This document shows, in pieces, positions 18,484-27,986 of a stretch of 64,000 nucleotides of DNA (positions are counted from its first letter, which is position 1; each line of letters opens with the position of its first letter). The stretch is taken from the NCBI GenBank assembly GCA_018882795.1, contig VERJ01000004.1, positions 1 through 64,000 of the forward strand, given 5' to 3'. Under the pieces are notes generated by a model. That model searched no databases, was not told where the DNA came from, and saw nothing but the letters and a program-made list of their open reading frames with translations. Source of the stretch: Burkholderiaceae bacterium (GTDB taxonomy: Bacteria; Pseudomonadota; Gammaproteobacteria; Burkholderiales; Burkholderiaceae_A). The translations under genes and the position numbers were made by a program.

Positions 18484-19554
18484 ATGCCAACAAATCCCCT
18501 TGATTCGATGTCAGCAGCGCCGCACCCAGGGGCGGTGGGCGCCCCATCGACCCCCGCCCCCGCAGTCCAGCAGTGGCTGGTCGGTGCCGAATATGCCGGT
18601 CAGCGTATTGATAACTTCCTGCTGGCCCGGCTTAAAGGGGTGCCCAAGACGCGGATCTATCGGATGCTGCGGACCGGCGAAGTCCGGGTCAATGGGGGCC
18701 GGGTGGGCAGTGACTATCGGGTCCAGGAGGACGATCGGCTGCGCATCCCGCCGATCCGGGTGGCGGCCAATGCGCCCGAGGGTGGCGATCTGCGCTCCGC
18801 GGCATCGCGGGTATCGCCCTCGATGGCCAGATCCGTGGCCGACAAAATCGGTGTGGTGATGGAAGATGAGGTCATGCTGGCCATTGATAAGCCCTTCGGG
18901 CTTGCCGTGCACGGCGGCAGCGGGGTGAAGCTCGGGGTGATTGAAGCCCTGCGCGCTTCCGGTGATCGCGATGATGCTTATCTAGAGCTCGTTCACCGCC
19001 TGGATCGTGAGACCTCCGGCCTGATGCTGCTGGCAAAACGGCGCTCAAGCCTGACAGAGTTTCACCGTCAGCTGCGGGAAGGAGAGATGCGCAAGCGCTA
19101 TCTTGCCCTGGTCTGGGGAGGCTGGCCTGCCGATGTCGTGCGCATCGAGGCCCCCCTGCACAAGTGGGTCAATGCCAAGGGCGAGCGCTGGGTCCGAGTC
19201 CAGGCCGGCGGCCAGGCAGCGATTACAAAAGTAAAAGTGCTGCAGCATCTGCATCACAACGCGCTCGGTGAATTGTCGTTGTTGCAGTGTGAGCCGTTGA
19301 CCGGCCGCACGCATCAGCTGCGGGTTCACCTGGCAAGTGTTGGCCATCCGATTGTGGGCGATCCCAAGTATGGGCTGCACGAGCGCGATGCCCAGCATGG
19401 GCCCAAGGGCACTCGGCGAGTGGCGCGAATGTATCTGCATGCCTGGATGCTGCGCCTCAAACATCCGGCCAGTGGTGAGACACTGCATCTGAAGGCAACG
19501 CTCGAGGCATGCTTTCAGGCGATGCTGCAACTCCTGGGGGCGAGGGCACTATGA
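18484..19554 (+). CDS. rluC: 23S rRNA pseudouridine synthase, RluC type
   Basis: A 356-residue RluA-family pseudouridine synthase. An S4 RNA-binding domain (QRIDNFLLARLKGVPKTRIY to GSDYRVQEDD) precedes the catalytic domain with the signature HRLDRETSGLML, whose Asp is the nucleophile, and GRTHQLRVHLASVGHPIVGD. RluC modifies U955, U2504 and U2580 of 23S rRNA in E. coli. I chose ATG 18484; ATG 18508 is also possible, and sequence upstream of either is not protein-like. The neighbourhood next to rne and upstream of the HAD-sppA-maf group is the usual one in Burkholderiales. Confidence 0.9.
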   Translation: MPTNPLDSMSAAPHPGAVGAPSTPAPAVQQWLVGAEYAGQRIDNFLLARLKGVPKTRIYRMLRTGEVRVNGGRVGSDYRVQEDDRLRIPPIRVAANAPEGGDLRSAASRVSPSMARSVADKIGVVMEDEVMLAIDKPFGLAVHGGSGVKLGVIEALRASGDRDDAYLELVHRLDRETSGLMLLAKRRSSLTEFHRQLREGEMRKRYLALVWGGWPADVVRIEAPLHKWVNAKGERWVRVQAGGQAAITKVKVLQHLHHNALGELSLLQCEPLTGRTHQLRVHLASVGHPIVGDPKYGLHERDAQHGPKGTRRVARMYLHAWMLRLKHPASGETLHLKATLEACFQAMLQLLGARAL

Positions 19555-20213
19555 TGCCGGCGATTGAATTGGTGGTGTTTGATTGGGATGGCACTGTGGT
19601 GGATTCCACCTTGAGCATCACGGATTCCATTCGTGAGGCCTGTCGCGATATTGGCATTGCAGTGCCACCGGCGGAGGACGCCCGATGGGTGATTGGCCTG
19701 GGCCTGCAGGATGCACTCTCACGCGTGGCCCCGAATCTGGATGCTGATCAGCAATTGCAGCTCACAGATCGGTTTCGCCATCATTACCTATCGCGCTATG
19801 AGAGTCTGCAGATGTTTCCTGGCGTGATGGAGATTCTGCTGCGCCTTACCAAATCCGGCATACCTCTGGCGGTGGCCACGGGTAAGACCCGTGTTGGTTT
19901 GGAGCGTTCGTTTGATCTCACCGCGACCCGGCATCTGTTTCAGACATCGCGTTGCGCGGATGAATCAAAGCCGAAACCTGCACCTGCAATGGTGTTGGAA
20001 ATCTGCAGCGAGCTTGGCATTTCTCCAAGCTCGACGCTGGTGATTGGTGATACTACCCATGATATTTTCATGGCCAAATCTGCAGGGGCTCGTGCCCTGG
20101 CCGTGGGCTACGGCGCGCATGCTGCCGATGAACTGCTTTCGGCCCAACCTATGGGCTGTATGCATAGTGTTCAAGAACTTGATGATTGGATTTCCGCATG
20201 GATAACGAAGTAA
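19551..20213 (+). CDS. HAD-superfamily hydrolase, phosphoglycolate phosphatase-like
   Basis: A 220-residue HAD phosphatase. Motif I is FDWDGTVVDS (nucleophile Asp11, acid Asp13), motif II is AVATGKTRVGLE, motif III is the Lys in ADESKPKPAP, and motif IV is VIGDTTHDI. A helical cap lies between motifs I and II (about 20-85), as in Gph-type enzymes that dephosphorylate small phosphate esters. Start ATG 19551 overlaps the rluC stop (ATGA), and its own end overlaps sppA. The substrate is unproven. Confidence 0.88.
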   Translation: MMPAIELVVFDWDGTVVDSTLSITDSIREACRDIGIAVPPAEDARWVIGLGLQDALSRVAPNLDADQQLQLTDRFRHHYLSRYESLQMFPGVMEILLRLTKSGIPLAVATGKTRVGLERSFDLTATRHLFQTSRCADESKPKPAPAMVLEICSELGISPSSTLVIGDTTHDIFMAKSAGARALAVGYGAHAADELLSAQPMGCMHSVQELDDWISAWITK

Positions 20214-21121
20214 TTGAAAAGGTGCTGCTGGCCAATGTTCAGGAGCAGCGTCGTGCAAGGCGGTGGGCTAACTTCTGGCGGTTCGTGACCTTCGGCTTAC
20301 TCGCGGTGGTGCTGATGACATCTTATTTCGGCAGCGGGTCGCATATGGTGGCCAATCCCACGATGCGGCACACCGCAATGATTGATTTGCACGGCGTGAT
20401 CGACTACAACAGCCCTGCAAGTGCTGAGCTGATCAATGACTCTCTGCGAGAGGCCTTCAAAAACACCCATGCGGCCGGCATCATTCTGCGCATCAACAGC
20501 CCCGGCGGAAGTCCCGTGCAGTCGGGCATGGTGTACGACGAGATCCGCAGACTCAAGGCTGCGCATCAAGACAAGCCTGTGATCGCGGTGGTGGAGGATA
20601 TGGCCGCTTCGGGCGGCTACTACATCGCTTCGGCAGCAGATGCGATCTATGTGGACAAGGCCAGCCTGGTGGGATCTATTGGCGTACGCATGGACAGCTT
20701 CGGTTTTACAGAGGCCATGAAGAGGATGGGCATTGAGCGGCGTATCCTCACTGCGGGTGAAAACAAAGCCATTTTGGATCCCTTCCTTCCGGTTGATCCC
20801 AAGCAGAGGGCTTTACTTCAGCTGATGATCAATGACATCCATGATCAGTTCATCAATGCTGTGAAGCAGGGCCGGGGTGATCGACTCAAACCCTCGCCCG
20901 AAATCTTCTCAGGTATGGTCTGGACGGGCGCTAAGAGTGTGGAGCTTGGCCTGGCCGATGGCCTGGGCACTGTCGATCACGTGGCCCGGGAAGTGATCAA
21001 GGCTGAAGAGGTGATCGATTACACGCTGCAGCCGAATTTTGCTGAACGCCTGGTGCGCCGGATTGGCGCCTCAGCGGGCGAGGCAATGGCCCGCGCGATG
21101 ATGCGCTGGTCCGTGTACTAA
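20198..21121 (+). CDS. sppA: Signal peptide peptidase SppA (S49 family, short form)
   Basis: A 307-residue membrane-anchored S49 serine protease that degrades cleaved signal peptides. One N-terminal transmembrane helix (FWRFVTFGLLAVVLMTSYF) precedes the protease domain; the nucleophile is Ser138 in DMAASGGYYIAS, and conserved INSPGGSP and GSIGVRMDSFGF segments are present. It is the single-domain form, about half the length of E. coli SppA. ATG 20198 lies inside the 3' end of the HAD gene (16-bp overlap), which indicates cotranscription. Confidence 0.92.
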   Translation: MDNEVIEKVLLANVQEQRRARRWANFWRFVTFGLLAVVLMTSYFGSGSHMVANPTMRHTAMIDLHGVIDYNSPASAELINDSLREAFKNTHAAGIILRINSPGGSPVQSGMVYDEIRRLKAAHQDKPVIAVVEDMAASGGYYIASAADAIYVDKASLVGSIGVRMDSFGFTEAMKRMGIERRILTAGENKAILDPFLPVDPKQRALLQLMINDIHDQFINAVKQGRGDRLKPSPEIFSGMVWTGAKSVELGLADGLGTVDHVAREVIKAEEVIDYTLQPNFAERLVRRIGASAGEAMARAMMRWSVY

Positions 21122-21130
21122 ACCCGCGAT

Positions 21131-21736
21131 TTAAAGGGCCGGCTGGACCAGCGGCGTCACACCGAATTTCGCCAAGAGATCCGTGAGCGCAATCAGTGGC
21201 AGGCCCACCAAGGCGGTGGGATCAGGTCCCTGTATGGATGCAATCAGCGCAATGCCCAGGCCCTCTGATTTTGCGGCCCCCGCGCAATCAAAAGGTTTTT
21301 CAACTGCGATATATGACTTCAGCATGTCGTCGGACAGACTCTCTGCACTTCGGAATCGCACGTGGGTGGTGACCAATGTTTCTTCAATGCAAAGGCCTCC
21401 ATCGCCGGCCAGACAGAGTGCTGTGTGAAATTCGGATACGCGTCCGCGTTGATGCTGTAGTTGGGCGAGTGCGTTCTCGGCATTGCCAGGTTTATCTAGC
21501 CGCATGCCTGCGCAGGCGGCGACCTGATCCGAGCCAATCACGATGGCGGTGGGGTGTTGCTTGGCAACGCAAACCGCTTTTTCTCGGGCCAGCCGAATCG
21601 CGGTGTCGGTAAAGGATTCACCTCTGTATGGCGTTTCATCCACATCGGGCCGCGCAACAACAAAGTCAAGGCCAAGACGCGAGAGGAGTTCTCTGCGATA
21701 AATGCTGCTCGATGCAAGGATCAGTGGTGCGGGCAT
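21131..21736 (-). CDS. Maf-family nucleotide pyrophosphatase (YceF type)
   Basis: A 201-residue Maf/Ham1-fold house-cleaning pyrophosphatase. It opens with ILASSSIYRRELLSRLG, the Maf signature, followed by DVDETPYRGE and IGSDQVAACAG. The SSSxYRRELL form is that of the YceF group, which hydrolyses m7GTP; the dTTP/UTP (YhdE) group is less likely. It is the only minus-strand gene in the 18.5-41 kb block and is divergent from yceD with a 44-bp gap. Confidence 0.9.
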   Translation of the reverse strand: MPAPLILASSSIYRRELLSRLGLDFVVARPDVDETPYRGESFTDTAIRLAREKAVCVAKQHPTAIVIGSDQVAACAGMRLDKPGNAENALAQLQHQRGRVSEFHTALCLAGDGGLCIEETLVTTHVRFRSAESLSDDMLKSYIAVEKPFDCAGAAKSEGLGIALIASIQGPDPTALVGLPLIALTDLLAKFGVTPLVQPAL

Positions 21737-21780
21737 ATTGACTTGAAACGTGGTCTGAAGGCGGCTAAGGTCTGCGCATT

Positions 21781-22365
21781 ATGAATGCCAAATTTGATCT
21801 CAATGACGCGCTGTCCTCGGTCCTGCTTGAGCGGGCCTTGGATTCCGGGGCTCTGCCCGCAAGCGGTACGCTCAGCGCTGACGCATTCCTGCGACTTGCT
21901 GATTCTGTCGTGGCTGTATTGGGCCCTGTGCAATGGGCCTTTCAGCCGGATGATCGCCCCCTGGGTCCTGGGCACCCTAGGCGACGCTGGTGGCTCTCGG
22001 CCCGGGTCGAGGTCACCTGTACCTGTGAGCGTTGCCTTGAGCCTGTTCGACTGCAGCTCTCTGCGAGGCGGGGCTTTGAGTTTTTTGAAACGTCGGCGCT
22101 GGCAGATGCCGGCACTGAGCGTATTGGCCAGGCGGAAGAGGCCCTTGATCCGGCGCTTGCGCAGGTCGACTTTCTCTCCCCTGAGGATGGCGCCAGTCTC
22201 CAGTCTCTGATTGAGGATGAATTGCTCCTGGAGCTGCCCATGGCCCCCAAGCATGGGGATTGCCTTCGGCCCGGGGGGGTGTTGGGGGAGGTGTCAGACA
22301 CCCGCCGGGTGTCTGACACCTCCCGTCCCTTCGCGGGACTCAAGGACCTGCTGAAAAAGACCTGA
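21781..22365 (+). CDS. yceD: YceD/DUF177-family protein (23S rRNA accumulation)
   Basis: A 194-residue DUF177 protein. The conserved core is RVEVTCTCERCLEPVRLQL, with the CxxC pair, then an acidic segment (LDPALAQVDFLSPEDGASLQSLIEDELLLELP core positions 117-148) and KHGDC. YceD is coupled to rpmF throughout proteobacteria and its loss affects 23S rRNA accumulation. Residues about 171-180 (VSDTRRVSDT) are encoded by a perfect palindromic repeat, so the C-terminus is longer than usual. rpmF starts 45 bp downstream. Confidence 0.9.
   Translation: MNAKFDLNDALSSVLLERALDSGALPASGTLSADAFLRLADSVVAVLGPVQWAFQPDDRPLGPGHPRRRWWLSARVEVTCTCERCLEPVRLQLSARRGFEFFETSALADAGTERIGQAEEALDPALAQVDFLSPEDGASLQSLIEDELLLELPMAPKHGDCLRPGGVLGEVSDTRRVSDTSRPFAGLKDLLKKT
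22289..22321. repeat. Perfect palindromic repeat, family 2, in frame inside yceD
   Basis: AGGTGTCAGACACCC (22289-22303) and GGGTGTCTGACACCT (22307-22321) are exact reverse complements separated by GCC. Each arm is itself nearly palindromic (GGTGTC-N-GACACC), so a compact hairpin or cruciform is expected. On the yceD frame it encodes VSDTRRVSDT near the C-terminus, close to the variable end of the protein. Confidence 0.8.
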
Positions 22366-22381
22366 AAAAGGATAAATGCCT

Positions 22382-22387
22382 TATAAT
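22382..22387 (+). promoter_or_regulatory. Possible -10 box ahead of rpmF
   Basis: A perfect TATAAT lies 23 bp upstream of the rpmF ATG, in the 45-bp gap after yceD. No good -35 hexamer is found at 16-18 bp spacing, so this is only a candidate internal promoter that would give rpmF extra transcription over yceD. Confidence 0.3.
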
Positions 22388-22410
22388 TCAAGGTTTTCCG
22401 GAGTTCGAAC

Positions 22411-22593
22411 ATGGCTGTTCAACAGAATAAGAAGTCACCCTCAAAGCGCGGCATGCACCGCTCGCACGATTTTCTGACCAACCCGTCGACGGCGGTTGAG
22501 CCGACCACGGGCGAGATTCATCTGCGCCACCACATCAGCCCGTCGGGCTATTACCGTGGCAAGAAAGTCGTCAAGACCAAGGCCGCTGCCTAA
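22411..22593 (+). CDS. rpmF: 50S ribosomal protein L32
   Basis: A 60-residue basic protein: [20 protein letters not shown] at the start and [14 protein letters not shown] near the end are characteristic of L32. This version lacks Cys pairs, as do other proteobacterial L32 proteins that do not bind zinc. It sits between yceD and plsX, the standard arrangement coupling ribosome and fatty-acid synthesis genes. GGAG lies at about 8 bp from ATG 22411. Confidence 0.97.
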   Translation: MAVQQNKKSPSKRGMHRSHDFLTNPSTAVEPTTGEIHLRHHISPSGYYRGKKVVKTKAAA

Positions 22594-22611
22594 GTTTTTT
22601 CGTCTGCCGCT

Positions 22612-23700
22612 GTGACATCGTCGCAGTCAGTCTGTGTCGCCATCGATTGCATGGGTGGCGACCATGGTCTTCCCACCACCATTCCCGCCGCGTTGAATTT
22701 TCTGGGGCATAGCCCCAGTCATCGCGTATTGCTTGTGGGCCTGGAGCCCCAGGTCTCCCAGGCGTTGGAGGCAAAAAATCCCCCGGCATCCATTCGCAGC
22801 CGAATCGAGATTCTTGCTGCCGAGGAAGTGGTGCTGATGGATGACCCTCCCGCGGTGGCCCTGCGCAACAAGCGCCGTTCTTCCATGCGGATGGCGATTG
22901 AGGCCGTGAAAGACGGCCGTGCCCAGGCCGCAGTCAGTGCCGGCAACACCGGCGCCCTGATGGCCATTGCCCGCTATGTACTGAAGACCATGGAGGGCAT
23001 CGATCGGCCTGCGATCGCCACCGCGATGCCCAATCAGGCTGGAGGCGTGACCACCATGCTCGACCTGGGTGCCAATGTTGATTGCAACGCCGATCACCTG
23101 CTGCAGTTCGCTTCCATGGGCGCTGCGTTGGTGTCGGTGATTCATGGCAAATCAAATCCCAGCGTGGGGCTGCTCAATATCGGCGAGGAAGTGATCAAGG
23201 GTAATGACACCGTGAAGATGGCCGGTGAGCTGCTGCGTGCAAGCCACTTGAATTTCTATGGCAACGTAGAAGGCAACGATATTTTTAAAGGCACGACCGA
23301 TGTCGTGGTCTGCGATGGCTTTGTGGGCAATGTGGCCTTAAAGACCTCTGAGGGTCTGGCGCAGATGTTGCGCAGTTTTATTAAAGACGAATTTACCCGC
23401 AACGCCTGGACAAAAATACTTGGCTTTTTGGCGATGCCGGTACTCAAGCAATTCTCAAAGCGTGTGGATCATCGCCGCTATAACGGCGCATCACTGCTGG
23501 GCTTGCGGGGCATTGTGATCAAAAGCCATGGTTCAGCCGATGCCTTTGCCTTTGAACATGCCTTGCAACGCGCCGCGGATGCCGCAACACACGGCTTAAA
23601 TGAAAAGATCGCCCAGGCGATTGCGCTGGATCGGCCAGAGAGTATTCATCATCCTGACCTAAAATCGCTCTCCACTGAAGCATCCGAGGACATGGGCTGA
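22612..23700 (+). CDS. plsX: Phosphate acyltransferase PlsX
   Basis: A 362-residue enzyme converting acyl-ACP and phosphate to acyl-phosphate for phospholipid synthesis. Family signatures: IDCMGGDHG near the start, [31 protein letters not shown] and [10 protein letters not shown]. It starts with GTG 22612 ([16 protein letters not shown]), 18 bp after rpmF, with no alternative ATG before the conserved core. Its stop shares a base with the fabH start, indicating translational coupling. Confidence 0.96.
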   Translation: MTSSQSVCVAIDCMGGDHGLPTTIPAALNFLGHSPSHRVLLVGLEPQVSQALEAKNPPASIRSRIEILAAEEVVLMDDPPAVALRNKRRSSMRMAIEAVKDGRAQAAVSAGNTGALMAIARYVLKTMEGIDRPAIATAMPNQAGGVTTMLDLGANVDCNADHLLQFASMGAALVSVIHGKSNPSVGLLNIGEEVIKGNDTVKMAGELLRASHLNFYGNVEGNDIFKGTTDVVVCDGFVGNVALKTSEGLAQMLRSFIKDEFTRNAWTKILGFLAMPVLKQFSKRVDHRRYNGASLLGLRGIVIKSHGSADAFAFEHALQRAADAATHGLNEKIAQAIALDRPESIHHPDLKSLSTEASEDMG

Positions 23701-24677
23701 TGGAGATCTTTTCGCGCATTGTGGGCACGGGCCGTGCCATGCCTGGCCAGGCCGTGACCAATGCCCAGCTGGTGAAGCAGCTGGCCGCCTCCGGCATTGA
23801 GACATCTGATGAATGGATTCGCGAGCGCACCGGCATCTCCCAGCGTTTCATTGCATCAGAGGGCATCAATACCAGCGACTTGGCAGCCGAGGCTGCGGCT
23901 AATGCGCTGCAGGCCGCTGGTATGTCAGCGCAAGACATTGATCTGATCATTCTGGCCACCTCCACGCCCGATATGATTTTCCCCTCCACGGCCTGCCTGG
24001 TGCAGAAAAAAATTGGCGCCTCGGGCTGCCCCGCATTTGATGTGCAGGCAGTCTGCAGTGGATTTGCCTATGCTATGGCCACCGCCGATCTGTTTATTAA
24101 GGCGGGCAAGGCGAAGACGGCCTTGGTGATTGGCGCCGAAGTCTTCTCAAGAATTCTTGATTGGACTGATCGCACCACCTGCGTCCTGTTTGGCGATGGC
24201 GCCGGCGCCGTGTTGCTTGCAGCGGATTCGAAGCCCGGCATTCTGGGCCATCGGCTGCATGCCCGAGGCGAATTTGAAAACATTTTGCGCACCCCGGGCA
24301 CGGTGAGTCATGGCAAGGCCACGGGCCACCCTTTTCTCACCATGGATGGACAGGCGGTGTTTAAGCTTGCCGTCCAGGTACTCGATAGTGTTGCGCGTGA
24401 AGTGCTGGCCGATGTGGGCCATCAGGTCTCGGATATCGACTGGCTGATTCCGCATCAGGCCAATGTACGCATTCTCTCTGCGACTGCGAAGCGACTGGGT
24501 ATTGACGAATCCAAGGTGATTGTGACCGTGGGTCAGCATGCCAACACCTCGGCAGCTTCTGTGCCCTTGGCGCTGGATCTTGCAGTCCGTGATGGCCGTA
24601 TTCAGGCAGGCCAGCGGCTGATGCTGCAGGGCGTGGGCGGCGGCTTTACCTGGGGCGCGGTTTACCTTCAGTACTGA
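23700..24677 (+). CDS. fabH: 3-oxoacyl-ACP synthase III (KASIII)
   Basis: A 325-residue initiating condensing enzyme of type II fatty-acid synthesis, joining acetyl-CoA to malonyl-ACP. The catalytic triad is Cys119 ([10 protein letters not shown]), His in PHQANVRI and Asn in [11 protein letters not shown]; the C-terminal [13 protein letters not shown] is conserved. It overlaps plsX by one base and is followed by fabD after 45 bp. Confidence 0.97.
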   Translation: MEIFSRIVGTGRAMPGQAVTNAQLVKQLAASGIETSDEWIRERTGISQRFIASEGINTSDLAAEAAANALQAAGMSAQDIDLIILATSTPDMIFPSTACLVQKKIGASGCPAFDVQAVCSGFAYAMATADLFIKAGKAKTALVIGAEVFSRILDWTDRTTCVLFGDGAGAVLLAADSKPGILGHRLHARGEFENILRTPGTVSHGKATGHPFLTMDGQAVFKLAVQVLDSVAREVLADVGHQVSDIDWLIPHQANVRILSATAKRLGIDESKVIVTVGQHANTSAASVPLALDLAVRDGRIQAGQRLMLQGVGGGFTWGAVYLQY

Positions 24678-24722
24678 GACCGCAGGCATCGGTGTTTTGA
24701 TCAATCGGATAACGGGACGACT

Positions 24723-25658
24723 ATGAATTCATTTGCATTTGTTTTTCCTGGCCAAGGGTCCCAGGCCGTGGGCATGTTGGCGGGATTCGCTGGCAATCCC
24801 GCTGTGGCTGCAGCGATTCAGGAATCCTCCGATGCCCTTGGCCAAGATCTGGGCAAACTGATTGCCGAAGGCCCCGTAGAGTCTCTGAGTCTCACCGTGA
24901 ATACACAGCCGGTCATGCTGGCAGCATCGGTTGCGTTTTATCGCGCATGGATTGCCTCGGGTGGTGCCACACCGGGTTTTGCTGCAGGCCATAGCCTGGG
25001 TGAATACTCCGCGCTCACAGCAGCAGGCGTGTTCGAATTGGCAGACGCCATCCGGCTAGTGCGTTTTCGTGCGGAGCAGATGCAGTCGGCGGTGCCTGTT
25101 GGTGTGGGCATCATGGCTGCGGTGTTGGGCATGGAATCAAAGGACGTGATTGCGGCCTGCATGGAAGCAGCGCAGGGCCAGGTGGTGGAGGCCGTGAATT
25201 TCAATGCACCGGATCAGACAGTCATTGCGGGCCACAAAGAGGCCGTTGATCGGGCCTGTGCCTTGGTTAAGGAGCGGGGTGCAAAACGTGCGCTGCCGTT
25301 GGCGGTCTCTGCACCGTTTCATTCCACCATGCTCAAACCCGCAGCGGATGCATTACGTGCTCGGCTCGCTGACACTGCGCTGGCAGTGCCCAAGATTCAC
25401 GTCGTCAACAATGTCGATGTGAAAGTGGAATCTGATGCGGATCGGATTCGCGATGCACTCTCCCGCCAGGCCATGAGTCCTGTCCGTTGGGTCGAGGTGA
25501 TTCAATCCCTTGAGCGCAATGGCGTGACCACGATTGTGGAGTGCGGGCCTGGCAAGGTGCTGACGGGACTGATCAAGCGTATCGCCCCATCGGTGGCCAC
25601 TTATGCGATCAATGATCAGGCAAGCCTTGATGCTGCTTTGGCCGAATTAAGGAGATAA
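24723..25658 (+). CDS. fabD: Malonyl-CoA:ACP transacylase
   Basis: A 311-residue acyltransferase loading malonate onto ACP. It opens FVFPGQGSQAVGML; the active-site Ser91 is in GHSLGEYSA, and the partner His is in APFHSTMLKP. The C-terminal ECGPGKVLTGLIKRI is also typical. It lies in the fabH-fabD-fabG-acpP-fabF run, three bases before fabG. Confidence 0.97.
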   Translation: MNSFAFVFPGQGSQAVGMLAGFAGNPAVAAAIQESSDALGQDLGKLIAEGPVESLSLTVNTQPVMLAASVAFYRAWIASGGATPGFAAGHSLGEYSALTAAGVFELADAIRLVRFRAEQMQSAVPVGVGIMAAVLGMESKDVIAACMEAAQGQVVEAVNFNAPDQTVIAGHKEAVDRACALVKERGAKRALPLAVSAPFHSTMLKPAADALRARLADTALAVPKIHVVNNVDVKVESDADRIRDALSRQAMSPVRWVEVIQSLERNGVTTIVECGPGKVLTGLIKRIAPSVATYAINDQASLDAALAELRR

Positions 25659-25661
25659 ATC

Positions 25662-26411
25662 ATGACGACCAACGATCCTCCTCGCGTCGCTCTGGTCACC
25701 GGGGCGACCCGTGGCATCGGCCAGGCCATCGCGCTTGGTCTTGGTCAGGCCGGCCACACTGTGATTGGCACAGCGACCACTGCGGAAGGGGCCCAGAAAA
25801 TCTCGGATTACCTAAAGGCGGCCCAGGTTCAGGGTGAGGGCCTGGTGCTGCAGGTCAACGACGCCGTGGCCTGCGATACCGTCATCGATGAGATCTCCAA
25901 AAAATACGGACCGATCGGCATCCTGGTCAACAATGCGGGCATCACACGGGACAATCTCTCTATGCGTATGAAGGATGAGGAATGGGATGCCGTGATCCAG
26001 ACCAATCTCACCTCAGTGTTTCGGCTCTCCCGTGGTGTGTTGCGGCCCATGATGAAGGCGCGCTGGGGACGGATCATCAATATCACCTCGGTGGTGGGCC
26101 TTTCGGGCAACCCAGGCCAGATGAACTACGCAGCAGCCAAGGCTGGCGTGGCCGGCATGTCCCGTGCTCTGGGCCGTGAGGTCGCCAGCCGCGGCATCAC
26201 GGTGAACTGCGTGGCACCGGGCTTTATTGATACCGACATGACTAAAGCCCTGTCGGAGGATCAAATTCAAAGCCTCACCAGTCAGATTCCGGCACAACGT
26301 CTGGGAACGCCCCGGGATGTGGCTGCATCTGTCGTCTTTTTGGCCTCAGAAGGGGCGGCCTACATTACCGGTGTGACCCTGTCCGTGAACGGCGGCATGG
26401 TCATGTCCTGA
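25662..26411 (+). CDS. fabG: 3-oxoacyl-ACP reductase
   Basis: A 249-residue short-chain dehydrogenase. The NADPH site is TGATRGIGQAI, the NNAG motif is present, and the catalytic Ser143, Tyr156 and Lys160 (ITSVVG, MNYAAAKAG) are intact; the C-terminal GGMVMS ending is typical of FabG. It performs the first reduction of the elongation cycle. AAGGAGATAA precedes ATG 25662, just after fabD. Confidence 0.97.
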   Translation: MTTNDPPRVALVTGATRGIGQAIALGLGQAGHTVIGTATTAEGAQKISDYLKAAQVQGEGLVLQVNDAVACDTVIDEISKKYGPIGILVNNAGITRDNLSMRMKDEEWDAVIQTNLTSVFRLSRGVLRPMMKARWGRIINITSVVGLSGNPGQMNYAAAKAGVAGMSRALGREVASRGITVNCVAPGFIDTDMTKALSEDQIQSLTSQIPAQRLGTPRDVAASVVFLASEGAAYITGVTLSVNGGMVMS

Positions 26412-26449
26412 TACAATCGACACAGTTTTACCCCTAAGGAAAAAGGTTC

Positions 26450-26689
26450 ATGGAAGACATTGAAAAGCGCGTTATTGGCATCGTTTCCGAGCAACTTGGC
26501 GTAAAGGTTGAAGACGTCAAAAAAGAGTCCAAGTTCGTGGATGACCTCGGCGCTGATTCTCTTGATACCGTCGAGCTCGTCATGGCCCTGGAAGATGCCT
26601 TCGGCTGCGAGATCCCCGACGAAGAAGCCGAAAAGATCACCACGGTTCAGCAGGCGATCGACTACGTCACAGCCCACCTGAAGAAGTAA
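26450..26689 (+). CDS. acpP: Acyl carrier protein
   Basis: A 79-residue acidic protein carrying acyl chains on a phosphopantetheine arm attached at Ser37 in [18 protein letters not shown]. AcpS, which adds that arm, is encoded in this window at 36.8 kb. TAAGGAAAAAGG precedes ATG 26450, and TACAAT at 26412-26417 could be part of an extra promoter in the fabG-acpP gap, though no matching -35 box is clear. Confidence 0.98.
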   Translation: MEDIEKRVIGIVSEQLGVKVEDVKKESKFVDDLGADSLDTVELVMALEDAFGCEIPDEEAEKITTVQQAIDYVTAHLKK

Positions 26690-26704
26690 GCGGGTTTCTT
26701 GCCG

Positions 26705-27964
26705 ATGAGCGGTCCTTCATCATCAGGCGCCGCGGGTCGGCGGCGTGTTGTTGTCACCGGGATGGGCTGCATTTCCCCTCTGGGGAATGACATTGCGTCC
26801 TCCTGGGCTGCGCTTGTTGCGGGCAAAACCGGCATTGCTACGGTCACCAAGTTTGATCACAGCGGTCTGCCTGTTCATTTCGCAGGCGAGGTCAAAGGCT
26901 TTAGCGTCGAGGACTACATCCCCGCCAAGGAAGCCCGGCACATGGATACCTTTATCCATTACGGGATCGCGGCGGGTATTCAGGCGCTGAGAGATTCTGG
27001 CCTGCAAGTTACCGAGGCGAATTCAGAGCGCATTGGCGCCTTCGTGGGCTCCGGGATCGGTGGCCTGCCGCTCATTGAAGAGACCCACACCGAATACACC
27101 AATCGCGGTGCCCGGCGTATTTCCCCATTTTTTGTGCCGGGTTCGATCATCAACATGATCTCCGGGCACCTCAGCATTCTCCATAATTTGAAGGGCCCCA
27201 ATGTCGCTGCAGTCACCGCTTGCACGACGGGCCTGCACAGCATTGGTCTTGCAATGCGGCTCATCCAGTATGGCGATGCCGACGCCATGCTTGCCGGCGG
27301 TGCCGAGTCCACCATCTCGCCCTTGGGCATTGGCGGTTTTGCTGCCGCACGTGCGCTGTCCACGCGTAACGATGATCCTGCTACGGCCTCGCGGCCCTGG
27401 GATAAAGACCGCGATGGTTTTGTACTGGGCGAGGGCGCGGGCGTGCTCATGTTGGAAGAGTATGAACATGCGAAGGCCAGGGGGGCCAGGATTTATTGTG
27501 AGCTCGCAGGCTTTGGTATGTCGGGCGATGCCTTCCACATGACAGCGCCGAATATGGATGGTCCGCGTCGCTGCATGGTCAATGCCCTGAAAGATGCGCA
27601 GATTCCGGCCGAGCAGGTGGATTTTGTGAATGCCCATGGCACCTCCACACCGCTTGGGGACAAGAATGAAACCGAGGCGATCAAGGCCGCCCTGGGTGAG
27701 CGTGCTAAAAGCGTGGTGGTGAACTCGACAAAATCCATGACCGGCCATTTGCTTGGCGGTGCAGGGGGCCTGGAATCGGTATTTACCGTGCTGGCCCTGC
27801 ATCACAAGATCAGCCCGCCCACCATCAACATCTTCAATCAGGATCCGGAGTGCGATCTTGATTACTGCGCCAACACTGCTCGTGATCTTCCGATCCGGGT
27901 GGCGCTGAAAAATAATTTTGGATTTGGCGGCACCAACGGCACTCTGGTCTTTCGCAGTCTTTGA
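26705..27964 (+). CDS. fabF: 3-oxoacyl-ACP synthase II (KASII)
   Basis: A 419-residue elongating condensing enzyme. Catalytic residues: Cys173 (TACTTGLHS), His in NAHGTSTPLGD and His in KSMTGHLLGG. I start at ATG 26705 (MSGPSSSGAAGRRRVVVTGM); a TTG two codons upstream is less likely. It follows acpP after 15 bp and completes the fab cluster; rpoE begins 22 bp downstream. Confidence 0.97.
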   Translation: MSGPSSSGAAGRRRVVVTGMGCISPLGNDIASSWAALVAGKTGIATVTKFDHSGLPVHFAGEVKGFSVEDYIPAKEARHMDTFIHYGIAAGIQALRDSGLQVTEANSERIGAFVGSGIGGLPLIEETHTEYTNRGARRISPFFVPGSIINMISGHLSILHNLKGPNVAAVTACTTGLHSIGLAMRLIQYGDADAMLAGGAESTISPLGIGGFAAARALSTRNDDPATASRPWDKDRDGFVLGEGAGVLMLEEYEHAKARGARIYCELAGFGMSGDAFHMTAPNMDGPRRCMVNALKDAQIPAEQVDFVNAHGTSTPLGDKNETEAIKAALGERAKSVVVNSTKSMTGHLLGGAGGLESVFTVLALHHKISPPTINIFNQDPECDLDYCANTARDLPIRVALKNNFGFGGTNGTLVFRSL

Positions 27965-27986
27965 CTAACCCCGAAAGGACATTCGG

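Noticed and set aside
21738-21771. TTGACT-led promoter between maf and yceD
   Set aside because: A -35-like TTGACT is present, but no acceptable -10 box occurs at 16-18 bp, so it was not listed.
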